A stretch of 15,070 nucleotides of DNA from positions 1 through 15,070 of the forward strand of contig JAADIN010000029.1 in the NCBI GenBank assembly GCA_013151315.1. Direction: 5' to 3'. Source of the stretch: Planctomycetota bacterium. GTDB lineage: Bacteria; Planctomycetota; Planctomycetia; Pirellulales; Lacipirellulaceae. The notes below the pieces were generated by a model. The model was not told the origin of the DNA, searched no databases, and worked only from the letters and a program-made list of their open reading frames with translations. Positions 1 through 6,018 of this stretch are shown here, in pieces; position 1 is the stretch's first letter, and every line of letters begins with the position of its first letter. Position numbers and translations under genes: made by a program.

Positions 1-671
1 AATTCGCGAGCAATAATCTCTACGTAGCGGCCAACACGAATCACATGTTTTCCTGTTTCGTTATCGCGATATTCGGCAGCCCTCGCGAGGCAGAGAACCA
101 CTTCTTGCTGCGCATGTTGTAGTTCTAAGGTTCGCTGATGTACCTTTTGTTCAAGGTGGTCTTGATACGACTTCATCAGCAATGCGTTGTGGACACGTGG
201 AATCAAGTCCTGCGCATCGAGCGGTTTAGTCAGAAAGTCGGTCGCTCCGAGTTCCAACGCCTGAATCTTCATTTCGCGGTCTGTCGAGGCGGTTAGAATC
301 AGGATTGGTAGGTGGGCAAAGTTAGGGTCAGCTCGGATGGTTTCAAGAAGGTCCAGTCCGCTAACCTGTGGCATCATAATATCCAGCAGAAGAAGATCTG
401 GGGGATCTCGATAGAAAGTCGACAAGGCTTGTGTTGAATCAGTTTCCGTGATGAATCGTTTGTAGCCGACCGTGCCCAGATGGGCACAGGCAAGCTTAAT
501 ATTCAGCGCAACATCATCGATAACCATGATTTTATAATCGCTGGCTTGGCGATGGCACTCAGATCCTGATGCGGTGATGGGGAGCAAATGCTCGTTAGAT
601 GGCGAAGCAGGCACTGCCACCTTGGCGCCGGCCATAGGGTTCGAGAGTTCAGCGGTGGTTGATAGACTCAT
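1..671 (-). CDS. RpfG-like response regulator: receiver plus HD-GYP domain (3' end cut by window edge)
   Basis: I translated this by hand from the ATG at 669-671; the frame stays open to position 1, giving about 223 residues. After a low-complexity N-terminal extension of about 45 residues comes a CheY-like receiver. It has the acidic pair D52/D53, the phosphoacceptor D97 in LLLLDIMMP, T127 and K149 in FLTKP. A helical linker (about 165-195) leads into RAAEYRDNETGKHVIRVGRY, the usual opening of HD-GYP domains of the RpfG type, which degrade cyclic-di-GMP. The HD and GYP catalytic motifs lie beyond the window, so activity cannot be judged. The gene starts 68 bp after the hybrid kinase stop, on the same strand, and is the natural output partner of that kinase. 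No clear Shine-Dalgarno site precedes the chosen ATG. The frame is open further upstream, so the start is uncertain. Family is confident; the cyclic-di-GMP role is inferred from the domain opening. Confidence 0.85.
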   Translation of the reverse strand, partial: MSLSTTAELSNPMAGAKVAVPASPSNEHLLPITASGSECHRQASDYKIMVIDDVALNIKLACAHLGTVGYKRFITETDSTQALSTFYRDPPDLLLLDIMMPQVSGLDLLETIRADPNFAHLPILILTASTDREMKIQALELGATDFLTKPLDAQDLIPRVHNALLMKSYQDHLEQKVHQRTLELQHAQQEVVLCLARAAEYRDNETGKHVIRVGRYVEIIARE

Positions 672-739
672 GCGTGACTCGGGTGTCTCTGAGTAGCTCT
701 GCTTATTCAGCCCAAAGGAAAAGCCATGTACTAGATAGC

Positions 740-2521
740 TTAAGTGCAGCTTGCCGTGGCTCTTGGAGGGAAGTCGATACGATCGGCAATTGCTTCTAGT
801 TGCCGTAATAGGGTGAATACATCATCAAGGCGATTCTCGTGAGAGATCGCTTCCAAGCGTCTTGCCGGTTCTGTGAATTCATCGAAACCAGCGCTGCCAG
901 CTGTTCCTGCCAGCTGGTGCGATATTCTTTGGAGCCCTTTCATATCTTTGGATTCAGCTGCACCTCGCAGATTTTGCAACACCTCTTTTAAAAAATCGTC
1001 AAAGTCTTGGACGATTTCAAGAAAAACGGCGTCCTGGGTTGGCAGGGTCGAAGTGATTCTGTTTTCTAACACCGTGCGATCGAGAGCAATTTTGTGCGTG
1101 CCACCTTTGCTATCTATTTTGCAATGCCAATGGGCGATCTTGTCGATGAGGTCGTCGGCAACAATCGGTTTGGAAAGGTAGTCATTGCATCCTGCATCGA
1201 GACATTTTTCCATATCGCCCTTCATCGTATGAGCGGTTAGCGCGAGGACCGGCGTTTCAATACCCAGGTTTCGAAGCGTGCTTACAGCAGTATAGCCATC
1301 CATCACCGGCATTTGCATGTCGAGCAGAATAAGGTCATAGTCGTTTACGGTTGCTAAACGGACACCGATTTTTCCATTGCTTGCGGTGTCGATTTTATCC
1401 ACGCCAGCTTGGGTTAGAAGTGCGACAATCAGTTTCTGGTTTATCTCCCCATCTTCGACAAGCAGAATGCGAATCGCAGATAAGTCTTGGCCAGAGACAG
1501 CCATCTCTGCAGGGTCCTTGCGACTGGCGATTCCGTCGCTAGGTGGGGAATCAAGCATCTCGACCTCGGCGAGCGACCCGACGCGAATTGTTGCAGTGAA
1601 AGTGCTTCCCAAACCGAGTTGACTTTCCGCGACAAGACTTCCGCCTAAGGCGCAGGCCAATCGTCGACTGATCGGCAACCCAAGTCCCGTTCCGCCAAAC
1701 CGCCGCGTGACCGAATTGTCTGCCTGCGTAAAAGGGGAAAATACGGTTTCTATCTTGTCTTCTGGAATGCCAAAGCCGGTATCTATGACATCAATTCGTA
1801 GTAGGTGTTCGGCCTTTTCGTCCCGCTCAAGTTCGGCAATAATTCGCACGCTTCCTGCATCAGTGAATTTAATTGCGTTGCCGACTAGATTCATCAACAT
1901 CTGACGTAATCGAGTTGGGTCTGTCCGAATCGTCTTTGGCAGAGGGCCGATCCACCGGAAATCGAGCCCCAATCCTTTCTCTTTCGCAAAGACTCGCGTT
2001 AGGCTCACGACTTCTGACAGCATGGCATGGGGTGAACATTCAGAATATTCCAGTTCAAGTTTGTCTGATTCTATTTTGGACAGATCGAGGATGTCGTTGA
2101 TTAGAGTGAGTAAGTGCTTGCCACTTACTTGAACGCTGGAAAGATAGTCCATGCGTTCGGCTTTACTGAGCACCCCGTCTTGCTTTATAAGCAGGTCGGT
2201 AAATCCCAATATGCCGTTAAGCGGCGTCCGAATCTCGTGGCTCATGTTCGCCAGAAACTGGCTCTTCGCGCGATTGCTTGATTCAGCTGTGAGGCGCGCC
2301 TCATGGAGATGTTCCCTGGTTTCTTCCAATTCGCTGATAATTTCAGCGGAGTGGACGATCGCATCCGCTTGATGTCTACTCAGGACAGCAGCTTCTTGAG
2401 CGTGCTGAGCTAGGTAAGCACGAACGTCGTTCAATGCATTGTTTAGCTCCGAAGCATCTGGGACTTCGAGAGCGTCGACGCATTTTTGCAGTCGGTCAAT
2501 TTGTTCACCAAGAACAGTCAT
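740..2521 (-). CDS. soluble hybrid histidine kinase (HisKA-HATPase-receiver-HPt)
   Basis: A 593-residue multi-domain phosphorelay kinase. Residues 1-85 are helical, probably coiled coil, with no membrane segment and no recognisable PAS or GAF sensor domain. HisKA carries H95 in NMSHEIRTPLNGI. HATPase_c shows the N box (NLVGNAIKFT, N215), DTGFGIP, FSPFTQAD and GGTGLGLPIS. A receiver (about 350-455) has phosphoacceptor D401 in LILLDMQMP and K451 in YLSKP. A C-terminal HPt domain has H535 in HQLAGTAGSAGF. The expected relay is H95 to D401 to H535, then out to a separate receiver, most simply the response regulator encoded just downstream. The ATG lies 3 bp after the stop of the TusA-type gene, with GAGG about 10 nt upstream of it, so translation is probably coupled. 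The lack of a sensor suggests the input comes from a partner protein; the upstream sulfur-relay proteins are candidates, which is inference. Confidence 0.93.
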   Translation of the reverse strand: MTVLGEQIDRLQKCVDALEVPDASELNNALNDVRAYLAQHAQEAAVLSRHQADAIVHSAEIISELEETREHLHEARLTAESSNRAKSQFLANMSHEIRTPLNGILGFTDLLIKQDGVLSKAERMDYLSSVQVSGKHLLTLINDILDLSKIESDKLELEYSECSPHAMLSEVVSLTRVFAKEKGLGLDFRWIGPLPKTIRTDPTRLRQMLMNLVGNAIKFTDAGSVRIIAELERDEKAEHLLRIDVIDTGFGIPEDKIETVFSPFTQADNSVTRRFGGTGLGLPISRRLACALGGSLVAESQLGLGSTFTATIRVGSLAEVEMLDSPPSDGIASRKDPAEMAVSGQDLSAIRILLVEDGEINQKLIVALLTQAGVDKIDTASNGKIGVRLATVNDYDLILLDMQMPVMDGYTAVSTLRNLGIETPVLALTAHTMKGDMEKCLDAGCNDYLSKPIVADDLIDKIAHWHCKIDSKGGTHKIALDRTVLENRITSTLPTQDAVFLEIVQDFDDFLKEVLQNLRGAAESKDMKGLQRISHQLAGTAGSAGFDEFTEPARRLEAISHENRLDDVFTLLRQLEAIADRIDFPPRATASCT

Positions 2522-2524
2522 GTG

Positions 2525-2767
2525 CTATTCGACCTCGGAAATCTTCTTCCGTATTACAGCGACGAGTCGCTCATTTGAATCCTCTAAACGTATTAATTCG
2601 TGCCCGGTCTTATTGCACCACGATTCCACATCCAGACAAAAAGCTGGGTCGTCAGCAGTGGCTGTGAATTCCTCTCCCGCATCAAGTTCTTTTATGAGCT
2701 TGGCTAGTTGGACAATAGGCATTGGGCATTTGAGCCCGGTGAGGTCAATTTTTCGCTCAGTGATCAT
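2525..2767 (-). CDS. tusA: TusA/SirA-family sulfur carrier protein
   Basis: An 80-residue protein with the TusA signature CPMP (C14-P17) right after the first strand (DLTGLKCPMP). The rest fits the compact two-layer fold of the family, which is usually 75-85 residues. The Cys in CPxP carries sulfur as a persulfide in TusA proteins, which pass it to DsrE-type partners, to tRNA thiolation or to molybdenum cofactor synthesis. Two more cysteines (C44, C51) are present. The ATG at 2765-2767 is chosen because GGAGA lies about 6 nt upstream and the family begins there; a longer frame reaching 2839 would overlap the preceding gene. It lies 13 bp after the DsrE-like gene and 3 bp before the kinase gene, so it is probably co-transcribed with both. 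The specific acceptor cannot be told from sequence. Confidence 0.9.
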   Translation of the reverse strand: MITERKIDLTGLKCPMPIVQLAKLIKELDAGEEFTATADDPAFCLDVESWCNKTGHELIRLEDSNERLVAVIRKKISEVE

Positions 2768-2780
2768 GCGTATCTCCTCG

Positions 2781-3353
2781 TTAAATAAACATAGTGGTAT
2801 TAGAGGAAGAGGATTGCTCAACCAAATTGGCCACACCACAATATCCCATGCCGGGATAGTCGATTAACTCCTCAGCTTGTATCCCCATCAACGACATTGA
2901 CATCTGGCAGATATTGATTCCGACTCCAAGTTCTTTGGCAGTCTCAATCAGTTCCGGGAGACTGGCAACATTTTTCTTCGCCATCTCACGGGTCATTAGC
3001 TGTCTGCCTACTCCCAGCATTTCGAGCTTGGAAAGCTTTCGTTTGCCGAGGCCACCCGGTAGTAAGCACCCAAACATGCGTTCGACAATGCTCTTCCCCT
3101 TGGCCTGTGGGCCACTTTTTTTCAATGCAGCCGCGCCCCAGAATGTGAAGAACATCGAAACTCGCATCCCGCACGCCGCTGCTCCAGTCGCGATTACGAA
3201 AGCAGCGAGGAGCTTGTCTAGTTCCCCACTAAAAACCACCATACTCAACGCGTTGACATCGGCTGTGTTCTTCTGTTTCTTTTCTAATTCCTCGATGCGC
3301 TGCTCCATCGTGGCGATGGTCTCAGGTGAGACGGTTTCGATTTCCAATGCCAT
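2781..3353 (-). CDS. DsrE/DsrF/DrsH-like family protein (probable sulfurtransferase partner of TusA)
   Basis: A 190-residue protein starting MALEIETVSP. Residues about 13-30 form a short coiled-coil helix (MEQRIEELEKKQK). A DsrE-like alpha/beta domain follows: VVFSGELDKLLAAFVIATGAAACG, then MFFTFWGAAAL, and a distinctive CQMSMSLMGI (C149) followed by EELIDYPGMGYCGV and a C-terminal TTMFI strand. This layout is typical of DsrE3-type proteins found next to TusA in many bacteria. In sulfur oxidisers such proteins exchange persulfide sulfur through a conserved Cys; C149 is the best candidate here, with C61, C96 and C172 also present. The ATG at 3351-3353 is preferred. The frame continues to a TTG at 3446, but those 31 residues look unlike the family. 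It is the first gene of the minus-strand row. I see no sHdr or dsr genes here, so the physiological sulfur source is unknown. Confidence 0.85.
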   Translation of the reverse strand: MALEIETVSPETIATMEQRIEELEKKQKNTADVNALSMVVFSGELDKLLAAFVIATGAAACGMRVSMFFTFWGAAALKKSGPQAKGKSIVERMFGCLLPGGLGKRKLSKLEMLGVGRQLMTREMAKKNVASLPELIETAKELGVGINICQMSMSLMGIQAEELIDYPGMGYCGVANLVEQSSSSNTTMFI

Positions 3354-3455
3354 CGTGTTGCTCGCTTTCGTTGACAGTAATCGCCGGCGACGAATGATAG
3401 AATCTTGAAAAATCTCTGGTGGTAGCTGCAGCAAGCGTTGTGTCAAACCATCGCG

Positions 3456-3565
3456 GCTCTATCGTTCCTAGAGCAGCAAAGGACGTTGCATGTAAACTTC
3501 CCAGCAGGGAAATCTAGCTTGTGAATGGGGATTTGTTGCAATTCCCTAGCCGAAATCCCTTTTTT
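3456..3565 (+). ncRNA. candidate structured RNA or attenuator ending in a rho-independent-like terminator
   Basis: Three perfect stem-loops follow one another. GCTCTA/TAGAGC (3456-3461 with 3469-3474) has a 7-nt loop. TTCCC/GGGAA (3498-3502 with 3507-3511) has a 4-nt loop. GGGATTT/AAATCCC (3528-3534 with 3553-3559) is followed directly by TTTTTT at 3560-3565. The T run is on the plus strand, so a plus-strand transcript would end here, yet no plus-strand gene lies upstream. A competing hairpin GGGGATT/AATTCCC (3527-3533 with 3540-3546) uses the same 5' arm, as attenuators do. It could instead be leader structure of the divergent minus-strand row, where the T run becomes an A run. The stems are seen directly; transcription is not shown. 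Confidence 0.3.
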
Positions 3566-3997
3566 GGGGCACTTCGACAGAAAACCGCAGGTAAATCGAG
3601 GAGGAATTGGCGAAATGACGGTTGAGACCAACCGCGGGCATGTAACGTCTGAATGGACAACACTTCAGCCACATGTAAGTTGATTCACCATCGGCAGGTC
3701 TCCTTTCCCCGTCTAGGCTCGGCTGAGCAACAAACAAGCCGGGGGAATTTTCAGTTTTTTGAAGGAATTCCGGACTTGGTCTCCGGTGAGGCCGAATTCT
3801 CGCAAATGCTCGCCAGACAGGCCCCTCGGGTTGCTCCTCATTCATCAGCAATATCTTTGCTAGCAATTCGATTTTTGCCACAACCTGTTGTATGATAGCA
3901 CCTTAGGAAAAACACAATTCGCGATTGACGGATCGGCCGAGCACGGTATGATCATCCTCTTCGATTACCCCATGTGTTGTGGGTCGATGGGCGTCTT

Positions 3998-4013
3998 CCA
4001 CAACATATGGTAT
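3998..4013 (+). promoter_or_regulatory. NrdR-box-like operator, upstream copy
   Basis: The 16-mer CCACAACATATGGTAT agrees with the NrdR box consensus (acaCwAtATaTwGtgt, from memory) at 12 of 16 positions, including the CAA and ATAT core. NrdR is an ATP/dATP-sensing repressor that binds pairs of such boxes ahead of ribonucleotide reductase genes, which is what follows at 4231. On its own the match is moderate; the second site and the context raise it. Confidence 0.45.
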
Positions 4014-4058
4014 TTTCATTCGAAAACTCCTCGTTTTTAACGAGTCAAGGTCCTACGG

Positions 4059-4074
4059 ACCCAAAATATAGTGC
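4059..4074 (+). promoter_or_regulatory. NrdR-box-like operator, downstream copy
   Basis: ACCCAAAATATAGTGC agrees with the remembered NrdR box consensus at 13 of 16 positions. Its centre is 61 bp from the centre of the upstream copy. Typical pairs are about 31-32 bp (three helical turns) apart, so this is close to double that spacing and still roughly the same helical face. The core TATAGT (4067-4072) could itself be a -10 hexamer, which would place the repressor over the promoter, but no good -35 sits at the right distance. Confidence 0.5.
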
Positions 4075-4111
4075 TTTGTCATTCTTCAGGAGCGACAAAT
4101 CGTCAAAGCAC
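4071..4111 (+). repeat. inverted repeat in the probable nrdJ leader
   Basis: GTGCTTTG (4071-4078) and CAAAGCAC (4104-4111) are perfect reverse complements. An alternative stem, TTTGTC (4075-4080) with GACAAA (4094-4099), uses part of the same 5' arm. Two perfect short palindromes lie just upstream: CTCGTT/AACGAG (4030-4044) and GGTCC/GGACC (4049-4061). These could be operator or mRNA leader structure. I found none of the conserved elements of a cobalamin riboswitch. Confidence 0.4.
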
Positions 4112-4217
4112 TCGTGCAGTCGGCCTCGGAAACAGGTCGATCGAGGTTGTAGTTTACCTGCACATACGTACATTGGAATGGATGCCCCCGTTATCCGAAA
4201 ACACGTTACGCGACAAC

Positions 4218-4224
4218 AGGAGGT
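4218..4224 (+). promoter_or_regulatory. strong Shine-Dalgarno site fixing the GTG start of nrdJ
   Basis: AGGAGGT lies 6 nt before the GTG at 4231. This near-perfect anti-16S match decides for the GTG over the in-frame ATG at 4255, which has no such site. It stands out because most genes in this window have weak or no Shine-Dalgarno sequences. Confidence 0.8.
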
Positions 4225-4230
4225 CACGCT

Positions 4231-6018
4231 GTGTCTATAGCTGCCGAAGTCAAGATGTCTAATTCCCCCACCAACGATTCCGCTGCCAACGACTCAACTG
4301 CCAAGGGGCCCGAAGCGGCAAAGAAGTTTCATGGGCGTCTGAAATACGACGCGGCCTTCTGCCCAACCGATCTGGACGATCCCTTCGACACGGTCAGTTG
4401 GGATATCCGCAGTGCGGCGATCAAAGGCGAGGATGGCGAGGTGCTGTTCGAGCAGACCAACTGCGAGGTGCCGACCACCTGGAGCCAGTTGGCGACCAAC
4501 GTCATTTGCAGCAAATACTTCTATGGCGAAGTGGGCACAGAAGAACGCGAGTACAGTGTGCGCCAGCTCGTTCATCGTGTGACCCGGACAATTGCCGACT
4601 GGGGACTCGAGGATGGCTACTTCGCGAGCAACGACGATGGCGAGCGGTTCTATCGCGACCTAGCGTGGCTCTGCCTGCATCAGCATGGGGCGTTCAATTC
4701 GCCCGTCTGGTTCAACGTCGGATTGTTTCACCAGTACGGCGTGAAGGGCGACAAATGCAATTGGCGTTGGGATCCAATCACCCAGGACGTCATGCAGCCC
4801 GAAAATCCCTACGAGTTTCCGCAGGGCAGCGCCTGTTTTATTCAGCACGTCGAAGACAACATGGAAGACATCATGGAGCTCGCCCGCAGCGAGGCCATGT
4901 TGTTCAAGTTCGGCTCGGGCACCGGGACCGATCTTTCGACGCTTCGTTCGCACCGCGAAAAACTTTCTGGTGGCGGCAACCCGAGCGGTCCGTTGTCGTT
5001 CATGCGGGTGTACGACCAAATCGCCGCCGTCGTCAAATCGGGCGGCAAGACCCGTCGTGCAGCCAAAATGCAATCGCTCAAAGTTTGGCATCCCGATGTC
5101 ATGGAGTTTATCGAATGCAAGTGGAAAGAAGAGAAAAAAGCGCATGTGCTGATCCAGAAGGGTGGCTACGAGTCCAACTTCAACGGCGAAGCCTACAGCT
5201 CGATCATGTTCCAGAATGCGAACCTTTCGGTGCGCCTAACCGACGACTTCATGCAAGCGGTCGAGAAGAACGAAAAATGGACCACCCGCTGGGTGACCGA
5301 CAGCAAGACCGAGGGCCCCACTTATCAGGCACGCGACGTGATGAATCGGATGGCCGAGTGTGCTTGGCACTGTGGCGACCCGGGCGTGCAGTACGACACG
5401 ACGATCAACCACTGGCACACGTGCCCCAATAGTGGCCGTATCAATGCCAGTAATCCATGCAGCGAGTACATGTTCCTCGACGATACGGCATGCAACTTGG
5501 CAAGCGTCAATCTGATGCGATTCCGTAACGAGGATGGCACCTTTGATGCGAAGCGATATCAGTCAGCTTGCCGAGCCTTTTTGATTGCCCAGGAAATTCT
5601 AGTCGACCATGCCAGCTATCCGACCCCCGACATCGCGCGCAATAGCCACCTGTTCCGACCGCTGGGACTAGGCTACGCCAACTTGGGCAGCCTGCTGATG
5701 TCGGGCGGCCTAGCCTACGACTCAGAGGAAGGCCGAGGCGTTTGCGGTGCGATTACTTCGATAATGCACGGCACGGCGAATCTCACCAGCAGCGAGTTGG
5801 CCGAGGCGGTCGGCACGTTCGACGAGTATGAGCCCAACCATGAATCGTTTTTACGGGTCATGCAAATGCACCGCAATGCGGTCGACGAGATCAATCCAAA
5901 ATGCCCTGACTATTTGTCCGACGAGGCACGCCGAATATGGGACGCGCGGGCCGAGTCCACGGATTCCGAAATGCTCAGACGACCGTGCTTGCTCCGACCG
6001 GCACCATCAGCTTCATGA
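4231..6018 (+). CDS. nrdJ: vitamin B12-dependent ribonucleotide reductase NrdJ, N-terminal part (frameshifted)
   Basis: Class II ribonucleotide reductase, which makes deoxyribonucleotides with adenosylcobalamin as radical source and needs no oxygen and no separate radical subunit. After a low-complexity N-terminus of about 32 residues the family sequence is continuous. C202 in GSACFIQ is the first redox cysteine. NPCSE (N408, C410, E412) is the radical and acid-base site. C421 in TACNLASVNL is the second redox cysteine. FGSGTGTDLS (227-236) is the substrate-binding loop. Family similarity ends at EARRIWD (to about 5945); the remaining codons to the stop at 6018 are out of frame. The protein resumes in the -1 frame, see the next entry. 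The GTG start has a strong Shine-Dalgarno site. Two NrdR-like boxes lie upstream. The break may be a sequencing or assembly error, since the flanking sequence shows no other decay. Confidence 0.93.
   Translation: MSIAAEVKMSNSPTNDSAANDSTAKGPEAAKKFHGRLKYDAAFCPTDLDDPFDTVSWDIRSAAIKGEDGEVLFEQTNCEVPTTWSQLATNVICSKYFYGEVGTEEREYSVRQLVHRVTRTIADWGLEDGYFASNDDGERFYRDLAWLCLHQHGAFNSPVWFNVGLFHQYGVKGDKCNWRWDPITQDVMQPENPYEFPQGSACFIQHVEDNMEDIMELARSEAMLFKFGSGTGTDLSTLRSHREKLSGGGNPSGPLSFMRVYDQIAAVVKSGGKTRRAAKMQSLKVWHPDVMEFIECKWKEEKKAHVLIQKGGYESNFNGEAYSSIMFQNANLSVRLTDDFMQAVEKNEKWTTRWVTDSKTEGPTYQARDVMNRMAECAWHCGDPGVQYDTTINHWHTCPNSGRINASNPCSEYMFLDDTACNLASVNLMRFRNEDGTFDAKRYQSACRAFLIAQEILVDHASYPTPDIARNSHLFRPLGLGYANLGSLLMSGGLAYDSEEGRGVCGAITSIMHGTANLTSSELAEAVGTFDEYEPNHESFLRVMQMHRNAVDEINPKCPDYLSDEARRIWDARAESTDSEMLRRPCLLRPAPSAS

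Larger units (their letters stand above)
3354..4230. other. intergenic region between divergent DsrE-like and nrdJ genes
   Basis: About 880 bp lie between the two divergent start codons. No frame here looks coding: the longest (minus strand, about 3546-3881) has no family resemblance and an implausible composition. What can be seen is three perfect stem-loops, the last followed by six T (3456-3565), two NrdR-box-like sites (3998-4013 and 4059-4074), two small perfect palindromes (4030-4044 and 4049-4061), an inverted repeat at 4071-4111, and the nrdJ Shine-Dalgarno site. The stretch 3570-3990 holds nothing I can name. Promoters for both flanking genes must lie here, but no convincing paired -35/-10 was found. 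Confidence 0.7.

Noticed and set aside
2768..2839. Longer TusA frame starting within the DsrE-like gene
   Set aside because: The internal ATG at 2767 has a good Shine-Dalgarno site and gives the standard 80-residue protein.
3354..3446. Upstream extension of the DsrE-like gene to a TTG
   Set aside because: The 31 extra residues are Arg/Leu-rich and unlike the family; the ATG at 3353 gives the usual length.
3546..3881. 111-residue open frame on minus in the DsrE-nrdJ intergenic region
   Set aside because: No family resemblance, no start context, and a composition like translated non-coding DNA.
3965..3980. Third NrdR-like box about 33 bp before the first
   Set aside because: Only about 8 of 16 positions agree with the consensus.
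4071..4230. Cobalamin riboswitch upstream of the B12-dependent reductase
   Set aside because: No B12 box or other conserved riboswitch core was found; the short stems here do not fit its architecture. Class II reductase genes are also not the usual targets.
5910..6018. Programmed -1 frameshift in nrdJ
   Set aside because: No X XXY YYZ slippery heptamer in the correct frame, and the joined product would lack residues that the family has between WD and GFRN.
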